A DNA stretch of 64,000 nucleotides from Planctomycetota bacterium. GTDB lineage: Bacteria > Planctomycetota > OFTM77. Made by a program: the position numbers and the translations under genes. Under the pieces are notes generated by a model. That model saw only the letters and a list, made by a program, of their open reading frames with translations, did no database searches and was not told where the DNA came from. Every line of letters starts with the position of its first letter. Within the stretch, counting starts at the first letter, position 1. Shown here one piece after another: positions 20,101 through 29,702 of the stretch. The stretch lies in assembly GCA_029260795.1 (NCBI GenBank), contig JAJDCO010000010.1:1-64000 (forward strand). Direction: 5' to 3'.

Positions 20101-20362
20101 CGTGGGACGCGTGCCGGAGGCTGGCGGCCGCTTTCGAGGTGCGGTCGCGGTGGCGAACCCTCTCGGGCGAGTCGAGTTCCGGATCGAGATCGACGGTCGA
20201 CCGCTCTGGTCGAGGCGAGTCGAAGGCTCCGAGGCTTGGGAAGCCTTCGACTTGGATCTGAGCCCCTGGGCAGGTCGCCCCGTGGCGATCGAGCTCGTGA
20301 CCGACCCCTTGGGATCACACGTCGGTGACTGGGCCGTCTGGTCCTTCCGACCCGGCGATTGA
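17192..20362 (+). CDS. Large lipoprotein with glycoside-hydrolase-like TIM barrel (DUF6259-like)
   Basis: A 1056-aa predicted lipoprotein. The signal peptide MPLPRTERIARLLSGMLLIV ends with the lipobox VGGC (Cys24). An N-terminal beta-rich domain (about 40-270) is followed by a barrel-like domain. Features of the barrel are WVDEIGLVVRHELEDRD near 285, VLLYSTSWRRAGFDRDYP, LAWAKARGFRVMLHVNFLGC, a strand ending in LHLDQNGNFENDGNG (near 430) and AVNSYLFGDWVESYG. Acidic residues at strand ends and the 'walk the alpha-helix, read the strand' pattern are as in polysaccharide-degrading TIM barrels. C-terminal beta-sandwich regions (about 740-1056) could be carbohydrate-binding. GTG 17192 follows GAGGAG at ideal spacing. 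A polysaccharide substrate is inferred, not shown. A hairpin spans the stop codon. Confidence 0.65.
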   Translation: MPLPRTERIARLLSGMLLIVVGGCALEPEEHEVPVSPTRVRGIGLELAGPYVIGLTNALGSSLTAPPSWTRPGPGLLAGLKTAEGGWTAPRGQLERTQASAERSALTVTSFGQPGRGDVFGQLRTLVRPDDDGLILSQSGELQPASAAVGWGLVLPEDVTIYVPGHDGLLFDADSALGTWTFRYPWYWEAPFVLVHRGESGWLIRADDGEATFKSLSLARTPDGFRLRFEVEATPPLRAETRAPETAWHLEPYQGSWVVGAERYRRLWRDRFAERREELPGPDWVDEIGLVVRHELEDRDSLEALAQRIDPRHVLLYSTSWRRAGFDRDYPTYVERAGLAGDLAWAKARGFRVMLHVNFLGCSYDHPAWESLRPFQVKDLGSGQPREWRNENVVGQRFAIINPASRQWQTFFVAEMERVVRRLQPDALHLDQNGNFENDGNGRIDGATMMEGGLFLHEALRRALRGVALSGEDLNELTAPFLDFSQRRAFGAEASVPFFRWAQLLDAHAVNSYLFGDWVESYGSLATISSERAELRLPWAAAYDRWGMLPTWSPSSPRALGESTPMTESLLAAARWRASFAPTVSHDARDWDEGALFAFRGGDGELVRIEETETGWAYTGAAAPPLNQVHGARELDPAWWIPDWPAVSEHGRAALLDPESAYVAIPRGWRRQEPWIEVPAGTEAVLEHAVRDESVSWVKLGPGGRPILDLLRVTTGVVSGLRTELGVEPVRREGMSLGGRGSGGVWRLDAGVQLAAPPVVVSSDVRDRRHPRVFVEWRIDLPPRPTRLELTIGPPEFRRTAPARLRVEVRAGEYRDELLLEYSGDATEQLEIDLPAGGDSRATVRVELLAPENSGDAPSEVVLREVRLLPATGPAVELQLQVPREPIAVSGAEQGAADGNALTVKLEVPGTVAVFHPSPNVLPWLIDEGGRVTEEALRRLGSVAPRAIGRDSRPAHGVSPDPLRPERRLVVGRVPEAGGRFRGAVAVANPLGRVEFRIEIDGRPLWSRRVEGSEAWEAFDLDLSPWAGRPVAIELVTDPLGSHVGDWAVWSFRPGD

Positions 20363-20369
20363 CCGGGTC
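20349..20369 (+). terminator. Hairpin across the stop codon of the large lipoprotein gene
   Basis: GACCCGG pairs with CCGGGTC around a 7-nt loop containing the TGA stop. It lies between convergent genes. It is a modest stem without a T tract, so termination activity is uncertain. Confidence 0.4.
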
Positions 20370-20409
20370 CTCGGGATCAGTGCCTGGGTAGCGACCGTGC
20401 CTCTTGGAC

Positions 20410-21618
20410 TCACTGGCGTCCGGCGGTGAGCTGACTGGCCTGCGTCACTCGAATCGAGTAGACCCCTTCGCCGAGCGGGCCTCGCCGACACACTGGTCCT
20501 CGCGCGGTCACCGTCCGTCCGACCAGCGAGTCGAGGTCGGGCAGACGAGGGAAGGCGTCGGCCGGGATGTAGACGGTGATCGCTTTCTTGTAGTCGCGAG
20601 CGAAGTTGAGAATCGCCGCCCCTGCGTTCGGTCGATGCACCTTGACGACCTCACCCGTCACTGCAATCTCCCTCAGGAGCAGTCGCTCGAATCCCTCGAG
20701 GTCGTTCGCAGCGATGGCAGGACGGCGCACGGGCTCCCACTTCCGGGACGCCTTCGCAGTGTGGCGAACTACCGGTCGTTCGATTCGGCAATCGACCCAC
20801 AGTGGCGCGTGGTCGGAGCCGCTGTTGTCAGCGTGCAGTGCATCGGAGGCCACGGTTTTCAGGTCGGGCGTCGTGAGGATGAAGTCGATCTGCTCGGGCT
20901 GGCCTCGGTACACGTACGAGTAGCGCCGCTCCTCCGGGATGCGTTGCGTCGGGTCTTCGAGGAGGGCGAAGAGCGGAGCCAAGGGGGTCGATTCTCGCGT
21001 GTCGTTGAAGTCACCGAGCACCACGAACGGGACCGCAGGCTCTCGTTGTCGATATCGTTTCACGAGTGCACTCACGGTCTCTGCTTCGCGCCGCCGCTGG
21101 CGATCGCTCTGCGCCTTCGAGCCTCCTTTGGACTTGAGATGCACGACGCCGATGGCGAGCTCGTCCCGGGCGTTCAGGCGCAGGCGAAACACGGGAAAGT
21201 CGCGCGAGAATCGTGCGCCACCTTCGAGGTCGCGCAAGCGATGACTGATGGCGGCTTCCATCGGAAAGCGAGACAGCAGACCGCAGTCGATCCCGCGCCC
21301 ATCGTTCCCCTCGAGAAGCTCCACATGCGGAAACGGGCGAGCCAGATGCTCATTGAGTCGCTCGAGCACGGCCCGGTTCTCGACCTCCTGGACGCCGATC
21401 ACGTCCGCGTCGAGTGAGTCGATCGTGCGCGCGATGACCTGAAGCTCCTCGACCGCCTTGGGATTCGTGCCTTCGTCGTCCTTTCCCGGCTCGTCGACGT
21501 TATCGAAGAGATTGAGCAGGTTGAACGAGGCGATTCGAATCTGATTCGGGTCTTCGCCCGTCGTCGGCGAGAGAAGCGGTAGCAGGGTCCACAAGACGAG
21601 CCAAACGGTCACGGTCAT
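20410..21618 (-). CDS. Exported endonuclease/exonuclease/phosphatase-family protein with C-terminal OB-like domain
   Basis: A 402-aa protein with a signal peptide (MTVTVWLVLWTLLPLLSP) and an EEP nuclease domain. Catalytic blocks are RIASFNLLNLFD (Asn), VIGVQEVENRAVLERL (metal-binding Glu), the VVHLKSKGGSKAQSDRQRRREAE segment, VVLGDFNDTR (Asp/Asn pair) and the terminal SDHAPLWVD (His). This fits secreted DNases of the EEP superfamily. After about residue 290 a separate domain (REIAVTGEVVKVHR... KAITVYIPADAFPRL... GRTVTARGPVCRR) looks like the OB-fold/NUDIX-independent DNA-binding module often attached to secreted nucleases. ATG 21618 is chosen for the signal peptide; an upstream start at 21663 would mask it. 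Role inferred: extracellular or periplasmic nucleic acid degradation. Confidence 0.78.
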   Translation of the reverse strand: MTVTVWLVLWTLLPLLSPTTGEDPNQIRIASFNLLNLFDNVDEPGKDDEGTNPKAVEELQVIARTIDSLDADVIGVQEVENRAVLERLNEHLARPFPHVELLEGNDGRGIDCGLLSRFPMEAAISHRLRDLEGGARFSRDFPVFRLRLNARDELAIGVVHLKSKGGSKAQSDRQRRREAETVSALVKRYRQREPAVPFVVLGDFNDTRESTPLAPLFALLEDPTQRIPEERRYSYVYRGQPEQIDFILTTPDLKTVASDALHADNSGSDHAPLWVDCRIERPVVRHTAKASRKWEPVRRPAIAANDLEGFERLLLREIAVTGEVVKVHRPNAGAAILNFARDYKKAITVYIPADAFPRLPDLDSLVGRTVTARGPVCRRGPLGEGVYSIRVTQASQLTAGRQ

Positions 21619-21708
21619 GCTCCGGTCAGGCGAGTTTCGGGCGCGGTCACGACAAGTCGACAATCATAGCGCATGCGATCGGGGTCACCACAGAGTGCGC
21701 GCACGGGG

Positions 21709-21775
21709 ATTTGAACCACGGAGGGCACGGGGGAGCACGGAGTGGAGGAGCGGAGTGGAGGAGCGGAGAGGAGAT
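21709..21775. repeat. CACGGAG-type intergenic repeat and short tandem units
   Basis: The stretch begins GATTTGAACCACGGAGGGCA, then continues with ACGGGGGAGCACGGAG and two copies of a 14-bp GGAGTGGAGGAGCG-like unit. The motif 'gaaccacggagg-cacgg-agcacggag' is a recurrent dispersed intergenic repeat in many high-GC environmental genomes. It is non-coding here and lies upstream of the HEAT-repeat gene. Confidence 0.5.
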
Positions 21776-21927
21776 GAACGGCCGCTGGGAAAGGGTGGCT
21801 GGCTGGGGGTCGTACTCGGTCGGCCGATTGATTAGCCTCTAGAGACGTCGGCGCGCGGACCCTGGGGGAATGGTCATTCGGGCGCCGCCTCGCGACGATG
21901 CCCCGCAGACCTCGGGAGATGGAACAG

Positions 21928-24921
21928 ATGGCCGCGCGACTGCTCACATGGGTCTGGATCGCCCTCTGCCTCGGCGCCCTCGTCGGTGCACAAGAGGCGC
22001 CGCCCAAGAAGAAGGTACCGAAGATTGGCCCCAAGCATGGCGGCTTGGAGCCCCAGGGGCCGAGCGGCTCAACGGGTCCCGGCGGGCAAGCGCAAGATCC
22101 CAAACCCGAGACCGAATCTCCGCCCGCTCGAGAAGAGGTGGACGATCTGGCCGATCTGCTGCCACCCGAGACGCCCCGCGAGACCTGGGACGCGCGCTTC
22201 TTGATCAACGGTCTCAAGGGCTGGCCGGACGACCGCTCCCGTACGGATGCGGACATTCTCGTCTCACGGGGCGAGCAGGACCTACCGGTTTTGCGGCGGA
22301 CTTTCCTCGAGGTACAAGTTCCGCGGCTGAAGGCCGCGCTGGCCGAGATCCTGGGCCGTCTTCGCGACGATCAATCCTACAACGCGCTGGTCCGGGCGCT
22401 GGAGACCACCTCAGGCCACGAGCATCCAGCCGTGTACTTTCGTTCGCTCTTTCTGATCGATCGCGCGCGGGCGGTTCCGGATGTGACCCGCCTGTTGGAG
22501 CATCGCATCACGGCGCTGCGGAACTCGGCCGAAGCCTTCTTGAACGAGAACCTCCGGCGCGAGGAGTCCGCCGAGGTCGAACGGTATCTCACGGCGCGAA
22601 AGACCTCCGTGCGGCTTCGGGCTCATCGCATCTTGGCGCGAGTCGCACCGCTGGAGTCGATCGAGCACTTCATCGCCGGTCTCGGTGACGACCAAGCCTC
22701 GATCGCTCAGCTTTGCCTCGAGCGCCTGGCCGAGGTCTCCGATCCGGTCATTCTCGAGCGCCTGGCGGCCGAGGCGCGCTCGTTCCCGTCGCGGCGCGGC
22801 GCTTATGCCAGCCTCGCCCTCGTCCTTCGCGAAGAGCGTCACGGTGAAGAGATCCTGCAGCCTTCGGACCTTGCGCGCTATCGCCCGTCCTTGCTGCGAG
22901 CCGATCCTCTCGAGGCCGGAGTTGCCGCGGTGGTCGTCGCGACGCTCGGCTATCGCTCCGACGATCCCGAGCATGCCGAGTTGCTCAATCGCGAAGCTCC
23001 GACCGCCTTGGTCGCCGCCTTGGCAGTCCGCGGCTACTACCGCGACTACGCGACGCTCGCACCGCGCATCGTATCCCGGCTCACTCTGCTGAGTGGGGAG
23101 AGCATCGGCCGCGAGGTTCCCGCCTGGGTCGACTGGTGGGAGAAGCAGCACACGCAGTTTCGAGCTCGCCGCCGCCTCTTCGACGTGCCGGCAGCCGACT
23201 ACCGCCATCTCGTCCTCTACTACTTCCGAGGCGATGAGGGGGGAGCGGCCAGGCCGAACAACCTGCTCTTTCGCGGTCTCGAGCTGCAGGATTCGCCAGC
23301 CGTGCCGGGCGAATTCATCTTGTCCGAGGACCAGATGAAGCGGTTGATGGCCCGGATCGAGGGTTATCATCTCTTCAAACGTCAATCGGCGAGCGAGGCC
23401 CGGACCGGTACATTTCGCGAGCTGCGCCTCCAGCTCTACAATCTCGAGAGGACCTGGATCTTCCCCGAGCCGCTCGATGCTGAGATCGCCGCGCTCGAGG
23501 TGGAGCTCTTCGAGAGTGCCCACGAAAACCGTTGGCAGCGCTACTGGGATCGTGACGCTGAGCCGTCGTTCCGGGCATTCATCGAGGCCAACTGGAGCTG
23601 GTGGCGAGAGCCTCGAAGCGATCTCGACCAGCAGCGCCGGATCAAGACGATGATCCTCGCCGCCTACCAGGGCTTGAGTGAGAACGTCGAGAAGCTTCGA
23701 GCGCTCGACGAGCTGGACAGCTTGCTCGCGGACGCACAGGTCCGGGAGCCCGGCGACGCGGTCAGCATCCTGTTTCGCATCCGTGACGAGGTCGATCCGG
23801 AGCGCTTGACGCGTTGGGTCGACGTCATCTGCCACACCCCGGAGACGATGGTCTTCGAGCCGCTGACGACCTACTTGGCACGACTGCCCAAGGGCGCTGC
23901 CGGCCCCTTGCTCGATCAGGTCTTGGCCGCCTATCCCGTCGAGCCGGTGCTCACCTTGCTCGACTCGGAGCGAGAAGCGCTCCGCCGGGCCGCGGCGAGC
24001 GCGCTTTGGAGATTCGCCGGCGTCGAGACCGAGGAACGACTCCTGGGTCTCCTGGACGACAACGATGCCGGTGTCCGCCGCGGTGCGGCGCTGTCGCTCG
24101 GACAGCTCCGCTCGAGTCGGGCCCTCGAGCCGCTCGGGGCCCGGCTGGCCGTTTCCGATCCGGTCGAGCGGGAAGCGATCTGCGAAGCACTCGGCCGCAT
24201 CGGTGGTGAGCAGGCAAAGAACGTGTTGGCGCAGGCTAGCCTGACGGGCTCGGTCGCCGATCGGATGGCGGCCGTGCACGGGCTCGGTCTTCTGGCGCCC
24301 GAGGTCGGCAGTGCCGCACTGGTCGACGCCTACGTGATCAATGCGGGCGGTGAGGCCGGCCACCTCGCACAGCGCATCCTTCGCAACCGGCAGGACGCGA
24401 TCTCCACTCAGCGACTGCGTGCGCAGCTCTCGGCCGATACGCTGTCCGCCCGGCGAGCGGCCGCCGTGCTCCTCGGCTCGCGGGGTGACCGCGACGCTAT
24501 TCCCGTGCTCATCGAGAGTGACCGGCTGTCGGTCGAGTCGGACACCGAGGTCCGCGAGGTCCTCACGAGCCTGACCGCCTACGCACCTCTCGTCGAAGGC
24601 GCGTCCTACTCACTCTGGTGGAACGCCAACCGGGAGAAGCCTCCGGCCGTGTGGATCATCGATGCTCTGCGCCGAGAGAACGTCGAGGTCGAGGCGGACG
24701 TCCCGATCCGGCTCGACGGTCGAATCAATCCGCGCCTGGTCGAGATCCTGATGGTGGCGACGGAGCAAGACTGGACGCCCCTGCGCACGCTCGCTTCGCG
24801 CACTCTCGCCGAGCTCCTCGAGGTGCCGGTGCCCCAAGGCGGGCAGCGAGGAACCGATTCCGAACGCCTCCGCGACTACTGGGACGCCATGTGGCTGCAG
24901 CATCCCGATCACGACGTCTGA
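21928..24921 (+). CDS. Exported HEAT-repeat protein
   Basis: A 997-aa protein. The N-terminus from ATG 21928 is a signal peptide (MAARLLTWVWIALCLGALVGAQ) with likely cleavage at VGA/Q, followed by a Pro/Lys/Gly-rich linker (about 25-75). HEAT-type helical repeats appear at about 110-270 (for example LKAALAEILGRLRDDQSYNALV) and more clearly at about 640-860 (EALRRAAASALWRFAGVETE, AGVRRGAALSLGQLRSSRAL, PVEREAICEALGRIGGEQA). Such alpha-solenoids act as protein-protein scaffolds; a periplasmic scaffold role is inferred. GGGAG precedes ATG 21928 by 9 bases; ATG 21898 and 21919 are alternatives. It lies 9 bp upstream of the lytic transglycosylase gene, probably the same transcript. Confidence 0.75.
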   Translation: MAARLLTWVWIALCLGALVGAQEAPPKKKVPKIGPKHGGLEPQGPSGSTGPGGQAQDPKPETESPPAREEVDDLADLLPPETPRETWDARFLINGLKGWPDDRSRTDADILVSRGEQDLPVLRRTFLEVQVPRLKAALAEILGRLRDDQSYNALVRALETTSGHEHPAVYFRSLFLIDRARAVPDVTRLLEHRITALRNSAEAFLNENLRREESAEVERYLTARKTSVRLRAHRILARVAPLESIEHFIAGLGDDQASIAQLCLERLAEVSDPVILERLAAEARSFPSRRGAYASLALVLREERHGEEILQPSDLARYRPSLLRADPLEAGVAAVVVATLGYRSDDPEHAELLNREAPTALVAALAVRGYYRDYATLAPRIVSRLTLLSGESIGREVPAWVDWWEKQHTQFRARRRLFDVPAADYRHLVLYYFRGDEGGAARPNNLLFRGLELQDSPAVPGEFILSEDQMKRLMARIEGYHLFKRQSASEARTGTFRELRLQLYNLERTWIFPEPLDAEIAALEVELFESAHENRWQRYWDRDAEPSFRAFIEANWSWWREPRSDLDQQRRIKTMILAAYQGLSENVEKLRALDELDSLLADAQVREPGDAVSILFRIRDEVDPERLTRWVDVICHTPETMVFEPLTTYLARLPKGAAGPLLDQVLAAYPVEPVLTLLDSEREALRRAAASALWRFAGVETEERLLGLLDDNDAGVRRGAALSLGQLRSSRALEPLGARLAVSDPVEREAICEALGRIGGEQAKNVLAQASLTGSVADRMAAVHGLGLLAPEVGSAALVDAYVINAGGEAGHLAQRILRNRQDAISTQRLRAQLSADTLSARRAAAVLLGSRGDRDAIPVLIESDRLSVESDTEVREVLTSLTAYAPLVEGASYSLWWNANREKPPAVWIIDALRRENVEVEADVPIRLDGRINPRLVEILMVATEQDWTPLRTLASRTLAELLEVPVPQGGQRGTDSERLRDYWDAMWLQHPDHDV

Positions 24922-24930
24922 GGACGGCTG

Positions 24931-25599
24931 ATGGAAGGGGCGGGAGAATCACTGGACGGAGGAAAACATCGGCGATCACTGCAGCTGCGTCTGCTGCTCT
25001 TCGGCCTAGTCGTCGTCGGCAACGCCCTGCAGTACGGAGACTGGCTCTGGCGCGAGGCGCTGCCGGTCTGGCGACTCCGCGCGGTGGTGAGCGAGCTGCG
25101 TCGATCGGCGGTCGAGGCCGGCTGGACGCCGTCGATCGTTCGAGCGATTGCCATCGAAGAGAGTAAGGGCAGATCGCGGGCACGGTCTTCGGCCGGGGCG
25201 ATCGGGTTACTGCAGCTGCGGCTCACGACCGCGGTCGAGATGGCCGAGCTGCTGGGGTTGCCAGCTCCCGAGGCGGAGGAGGACCTGTACGATCCGACTC
25301 TCAATCTGCGGTTGGGCTGCGAGTACCTGCGTCAGCTTCGACGGCGCTTCGACGGAGACCTGCGCCTCGTGCTCGCGGCCTACAATGCCGGGCCGACCCG
25401 AGTCTCCCGGTGGCGGCGAGAGTCGCCCGAGCTGGCAAGCGCCGTCTTGATTCAGCGGTTCGCTCCGCGTGAGACGCGAGCCTTCGTCGATCGCGTGATG
25501 CGTCGTGCCTGGCGCCTGCGACACCTCGGCGGGCTCCCTGCCGCCGATCCCCCCGAATGGCGATCGCCACCGGCTCGCCTCGAGCGCCGGTCGGATTGA
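24931..25599 (+). CDS. Lytic transglycosylase domain protein
   Basis: A 222-aa membrane-anchored peptidoglycan lytic transglycosylase (SLT/GH23 type). A hydrophobic segment spans about residues 18-34 (LQLRLLLFGLVVVGNAL). The catalytic Glu is in RAIAIEESKGRSRARSSAGAIGLLQL (E77 of the ES pair), followed by LNLRLGCEYLRQL and the conserved AYNAGPTRV. These enzymes cleave the MurNAc-GlcNAc bond to make room for envelope machines or during wall turnover. ATG 24931 lies 9 bp after the HEAT-repeat gene with GAGGAC as RBS. The pairing with an exported scaffold suggests the scaffold may position or control this enzyme (inference). Confidence 0.85.
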   Translation: MEGAGESLDGGKHRRSLQLRLLLFGLVVVGNALQYGDWLWREALPVWRLRAVVSELRRSAVEAGWTPSIVRAIAIEESKGRSRARSSAGAIGLLQLRLTTAVEMAELLGLPAPEAEEDLYDPTLNLRLGCEYLRQLRRRFDGDLRLVLAAYNAGPTRVSRWRRESPELASAVLIQRFAPRETRAFVDRVMRRAWRLRHLGGLPAADPPEWRSPPARLERRSD

Positions 25600-25737
25600 A
25601 GGTTCGGGCGTCGCGGGGAGCCGCTGCGGCGGAGGCCCCGGCGAAGCCGGAGCGGCACCCGGGATTCGGAGCGTCACCGAATCCCAGTCCCGCGTCGGAT
25701 GATCTCGGAGCGCGTCCTGAACGGACGCCCCCTCGAA

Positions 25738-27093
<1,356 letters not shown>

Positions 27094-27231
27094 CGGTGGG
27101 ACTCCTCTTTCAGGCTGAGGCCAGGTGAGATTGGCGTGGAGGGAAGAACGATCGCGTGGCGTGGGTCGAGGCGCACGGCGCTCGAGCATCGGAGGGAAAA
27201 GGGAATGTGGTGAAGGTTCGAGAAGAGCGCC

Positions 27232-27915
27232 TCATGACCCACCATCGATGTGGGGAAGGCGTTCGCGGGAGGTCGATCCGCTGAGCTCGCGATAGAGCTC
27301 GTCGACTTGCAGGTCCGTACGTTCCAATGAGTTGGAATTGTCAATAACATAATCGGACCGCCGACGCTTTGCATTGACGGGTTTTTGAAATTTTTCACGT
27401 TGCGCGACTTCCGTAGCCGACCAACCGCGTTCGCGCTGCGCGCGCTCACTCCGCTGCTCGGCCGAGGTCTCCACGAACACGATGTGATCGCAGCGATCCG
27501 CCCACGGAGTTTCCAGGAGGAGGGGCACGTCGAGCACCACCATGACCGGCGCCGCACGACGACCGGCCGTCACCTCGGATCGAAGCTCCTCGAGGCGCCC
27601 TTCGATGCGCGTCCGCACGTGCGGATGGATCAGGGCCTCCAAAGCCGCCTTGCCGCCCTCGTCCGAGAACACCTGGCGAGCGAGAGCCGATCGGATCACT
27701 CGGCCGGACTCGTCGAAGACCGACGCTCCGAAGCGCTCGCGCACCGCCTGGCGAACCGTCTCCTCCTCGAGTGCTTCGTGCGCCCAGCGATCGGCATCGA
27801 TCACGATCGCTCCGTGAGTCGCCAGGCGACGAGCGACGGTCGACTTGCCGCTCGCCACGCCTCCGACTAGGCCGACGAGGACCAAGACATCGGGTGAGTA
27901 CCGTGATGTGCTCAT
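27232..27915 (-). CDS. coaE: Dephospho-CoA kinase
   Basis: A 227-aa P-loop kinase for the last step of coenzyme A synthesis (ATP-dependent phosphorylation of dephospho-CoA). Visible are the P-loop GLVGGVASGKSTVARRL (residues 15-31), the CoaE motif IDADRWAHEAL, FDESGRVIRSALARQVF, ALIHPHVR, and the lid region VVLDVPLLLETPWADRCD followed by QREKFQKPVNAKRRRSDYVIDN. All are as in bacterial CoaE of usual length. It precedes rho on the same strand and is likely co-transcribed. Confidence 0.95.
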   Translation of the reverse strand: MSTSRYSPDVLVLVGLVGGVASGKSTVARRLATHGAIVIDADRWAHEALEEETVRQAVRERFGASVFDESGRVIRSALARQVFSDEGGKAALEALIHPHVRTRIEGRLEELRSEVTAGRRAAPVMVVLDVPLLLETPWADRCDHIVFVETSAEQRSERAQRERGWSATEVAQREKFQKPVNAKRRRSDYVIDNSNSLERTDLQVDELYRELSGSTSRERLPHIDGGS

Positions 27916-28386
27916 CGAGTGGCTCGTTCAGGTGAATCGTGGGAAGGCTGGAGGGCGCAGCGAGGCGGGAAAGGGCGACGAGTCGCTGCTCTTTGAGGCT
28001 AGCAGAGCGGGAGGCGGAGGGTCAACGGGGCAACCTCGTCCCTCCTCACGGTCGAGCTCCGAGGGAGGCAAAGGGAGACGCGTTCCCACGACGGATCGCC
28101 GGGCAGCCGAGCAGCCCTTCTGTAAGGCTTTGCCCTAGCGCGGTTTGATCGGTCGGTTTTGGCTTGACCGTCTCTGGAGGCCATTCCTATAATGCGCCGC
28201 GCTTCGGCCGGATGGAACCGAGCCGGATATAGGAGAAGCACGACGGTCGCCGTTCCCGTGCCTCAGAGGCACACCCGATCCGCGGCTGTCCGACCACTTG
28301 GGATCATTGCGACGGTTCGTCCCGACGAACGGAACTTCGTTGGACTCGGGCCGCGAGACACACTCCTTTGGAGGGAGGCCGTGAGC
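27916..28386. other. Divergent intergenic region, no gene seen
   Basis: About 470 bp between coaE and the BRCT protein gene. An in-frame extension of the latter to 28192 exists but is unconserved (Arg/Pro rich). A GTTCGT-CCCG-ACGAAC hairpin lies near 28314-28329 in the leader. Promoters for both genes should lie here; none is clear. Confidence 0.4.
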
Positions 28387-29631
28387 ATGCATCGGGAAAG
28401 CGGAGCTGTCCACGTTCACGTCTTCTGGCTGATCTTCTTCTTCCTGATTGCGGCAGCAGGCTGGGCCGCATTCATGGTGCAGTCCGATGCGCGTGCCGCC
28501 GCCGAGAGCGACTGGGCGGGCGCCATCGAGAACGAGAAGAAGGCGCTGGACCGCATCGACGAGCTGGCTCAGGAAACGGCGGCGATCTCGCAGGTCGTCG
28601 GATTCCGGGACCCGGACGATGCATTGAGCAACACGGTTCGGACTGTCATCGAGGGACAGATCCAGAATCTGCGCGACGCGCATCCCACGATCGTCACCGA
28701 AGAGAAGACGACCCTTCAGGACATCCTGCCGTCGTTCGTCGCGGCTTTCGATCAGCAACGCCAGCTCGTGACGGCCCGCGAGGGCGACATCACGAATCGC
28801 GAGGGCCAGATCACGAGCCTCGAGGCGTCGCGGGACCAGATCCAGACCGACCTGCAGCAGCAGATCCGTGACAAGGACAGCCAGCTTCAGGCCGCCAACG
28901 CGCGAGCCGATCAACAGGAGCGCGATCTTCAGGCGCGAATCGACGACCTGCGTCAGCGGGAGCAGCAGCTCGAGGGCGAGGTTACGAACCTCAAGGCCGA
29001 GCACGCCACCCAGGTCGAAGAGATGACGTCAAACGTTCGCGATCGCGACGCACGCATCGCCGGCCAGGCCGCCAAGCTGCGCATCCTCTACCCCGAGGAC
29101 AAGCCGGACGGCGCGGTCATCGATGCGGATCCGCGCACCATGACCGCTTTCGTCGACATCGGTCGACGAGACGGTGCTCAAGAAGGCCTGCGCTTCACCG
29201 CCTACCACATCGGTAAGGGGGGAGTGCGCGAGCCCAAGGGCACGGTCAAGGTCTCCGAGGTCTTCGATACCTACTCCAAGGCGATCATCGAGACGCCGCA
29301 GGATCGGTTCGAGCCGATGGGCAAGGGCGACATTCTCGTCAACCCGCTCTTCGATCGCGACCGCTCGAAGATCTTCGTGTTCGTGGGTCGCTTCCCGGGC
29401 CGGTACAACCAAGAGCAGCTCAAGCTCATGATTGCCGCCGCCGGTGGTGAGGTGCGGACGGAGGTCGGCGCCGACACGGACTTCCTGATCGTCGGCGAAG
29501 TCGGTGATCCCACGCTCGAAGAGGGTGAGGCGCAGATCGATCCGACGCAGACGCAGGAGTATCAGAAGGCGTTGCGTTACGGCGTTCAGATCCTGTCCGC
29601 CAACGACGTGATTCGCTACGTTCGAAGCTGA
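28387..29631 (+). CDS. Membrane-anchored coiled-coil protein with C-terminal BRCT domain
   Basis: A 414-aa protein with no family name known to me. Residues 12-32 form one transmembrane helix (VFWLIFFFLIAAAGWAAFMV). Residues about 33-225 are mostly coiled coil (ITNREGQITSLEASRDQIQ, DLQARIDDLRQREQQLEGE). Residues about 245-325 form a beta-rich domain (MTAFVDIGRRDGAQEGLRF ... KGDILVNPLFD) like those in envelope/flagellar FlgT- or CsgG-associated proteins. Residues about 327-413 form a BRCT domain: KIFVFVGRFPGRYNQEQLKLMI, AAGGEVRTEV, TDFLIVGEVGDP, ALRYGVQILSANDVIRYV. BRCT normally occurs in cytosolic DNA-repair proteins such as NAD-dependent DNA ligase. ATG 28387 has GGGAGG 8 bases upstream. A strong terminator follows, so it is monocistronic. 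Confidence 0.75.
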   Translation: MHRESGAVHVHVFWLIFFFLIAAAGWAAFMVQSDARAAAESDWAGAIENEKKALDRIDELAQETAAISQVVGFRDPDDALSNTVRTVIEGQIQNLRDAHPTIVTEEKTTLQDILPSFVAAFDQQRQLVTAREGDITNREGQITSLEASRDQIQTDLQQQIRDKDSQLQAANARADQQERDLQARIDDLRQREQQLEGEVTNLKAEHATQVEEMTSNVRDRDARIAGQAAKLRILYPEDKPDGAVIDADPRTMTAFVDIGRRDGAQEGLRFTAYHIGKGGVREPKGTVKVSEVFDTYSKAIIETPQDRFEPMGKGDILVNPLFDRDRSKIFVFVGRFPGRYNQEQLKLMIAAAGGEVRTEVGADTDFLIVGEVGDPTLEEGEAQIDPTQTQEYQKALRYGVQILSANDVIRYVRS

Positions 29632-29671
29632 GCTCACCCAGAGCTCCGCGAACGAACCGGAAGCCATCGAA

Positions 29672-29702
29672 GACGCCCGTCGCAGTGAGTGCGGCGGGCG
29701 TC
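29672..29702 (+). terminator. Strong hairpin terminator after the BRCT protein gene
   Basis: A 13-bp stem (GACGCCCGTCGCA with TGCGGCGGGCGTC, one G-T pair) and a 5-nt loop GTGAG, 40 bp after the stop. Confidence 0.8.

Noticed and set aside
21708..21722. ggggatttgaaccac as a tRNA T-arm on the minus strand
   Set aside because: The stem next to TTCAAAT does not pair properly and no acceptor or anticodon arm is present; it belongs to an intergenic repeat.
22411..24363. Minus-strand frame of 650 codons under the HEAT-repeat gene
   Set aside because: Shadow of the HEAT gene; no recognisable motifs.
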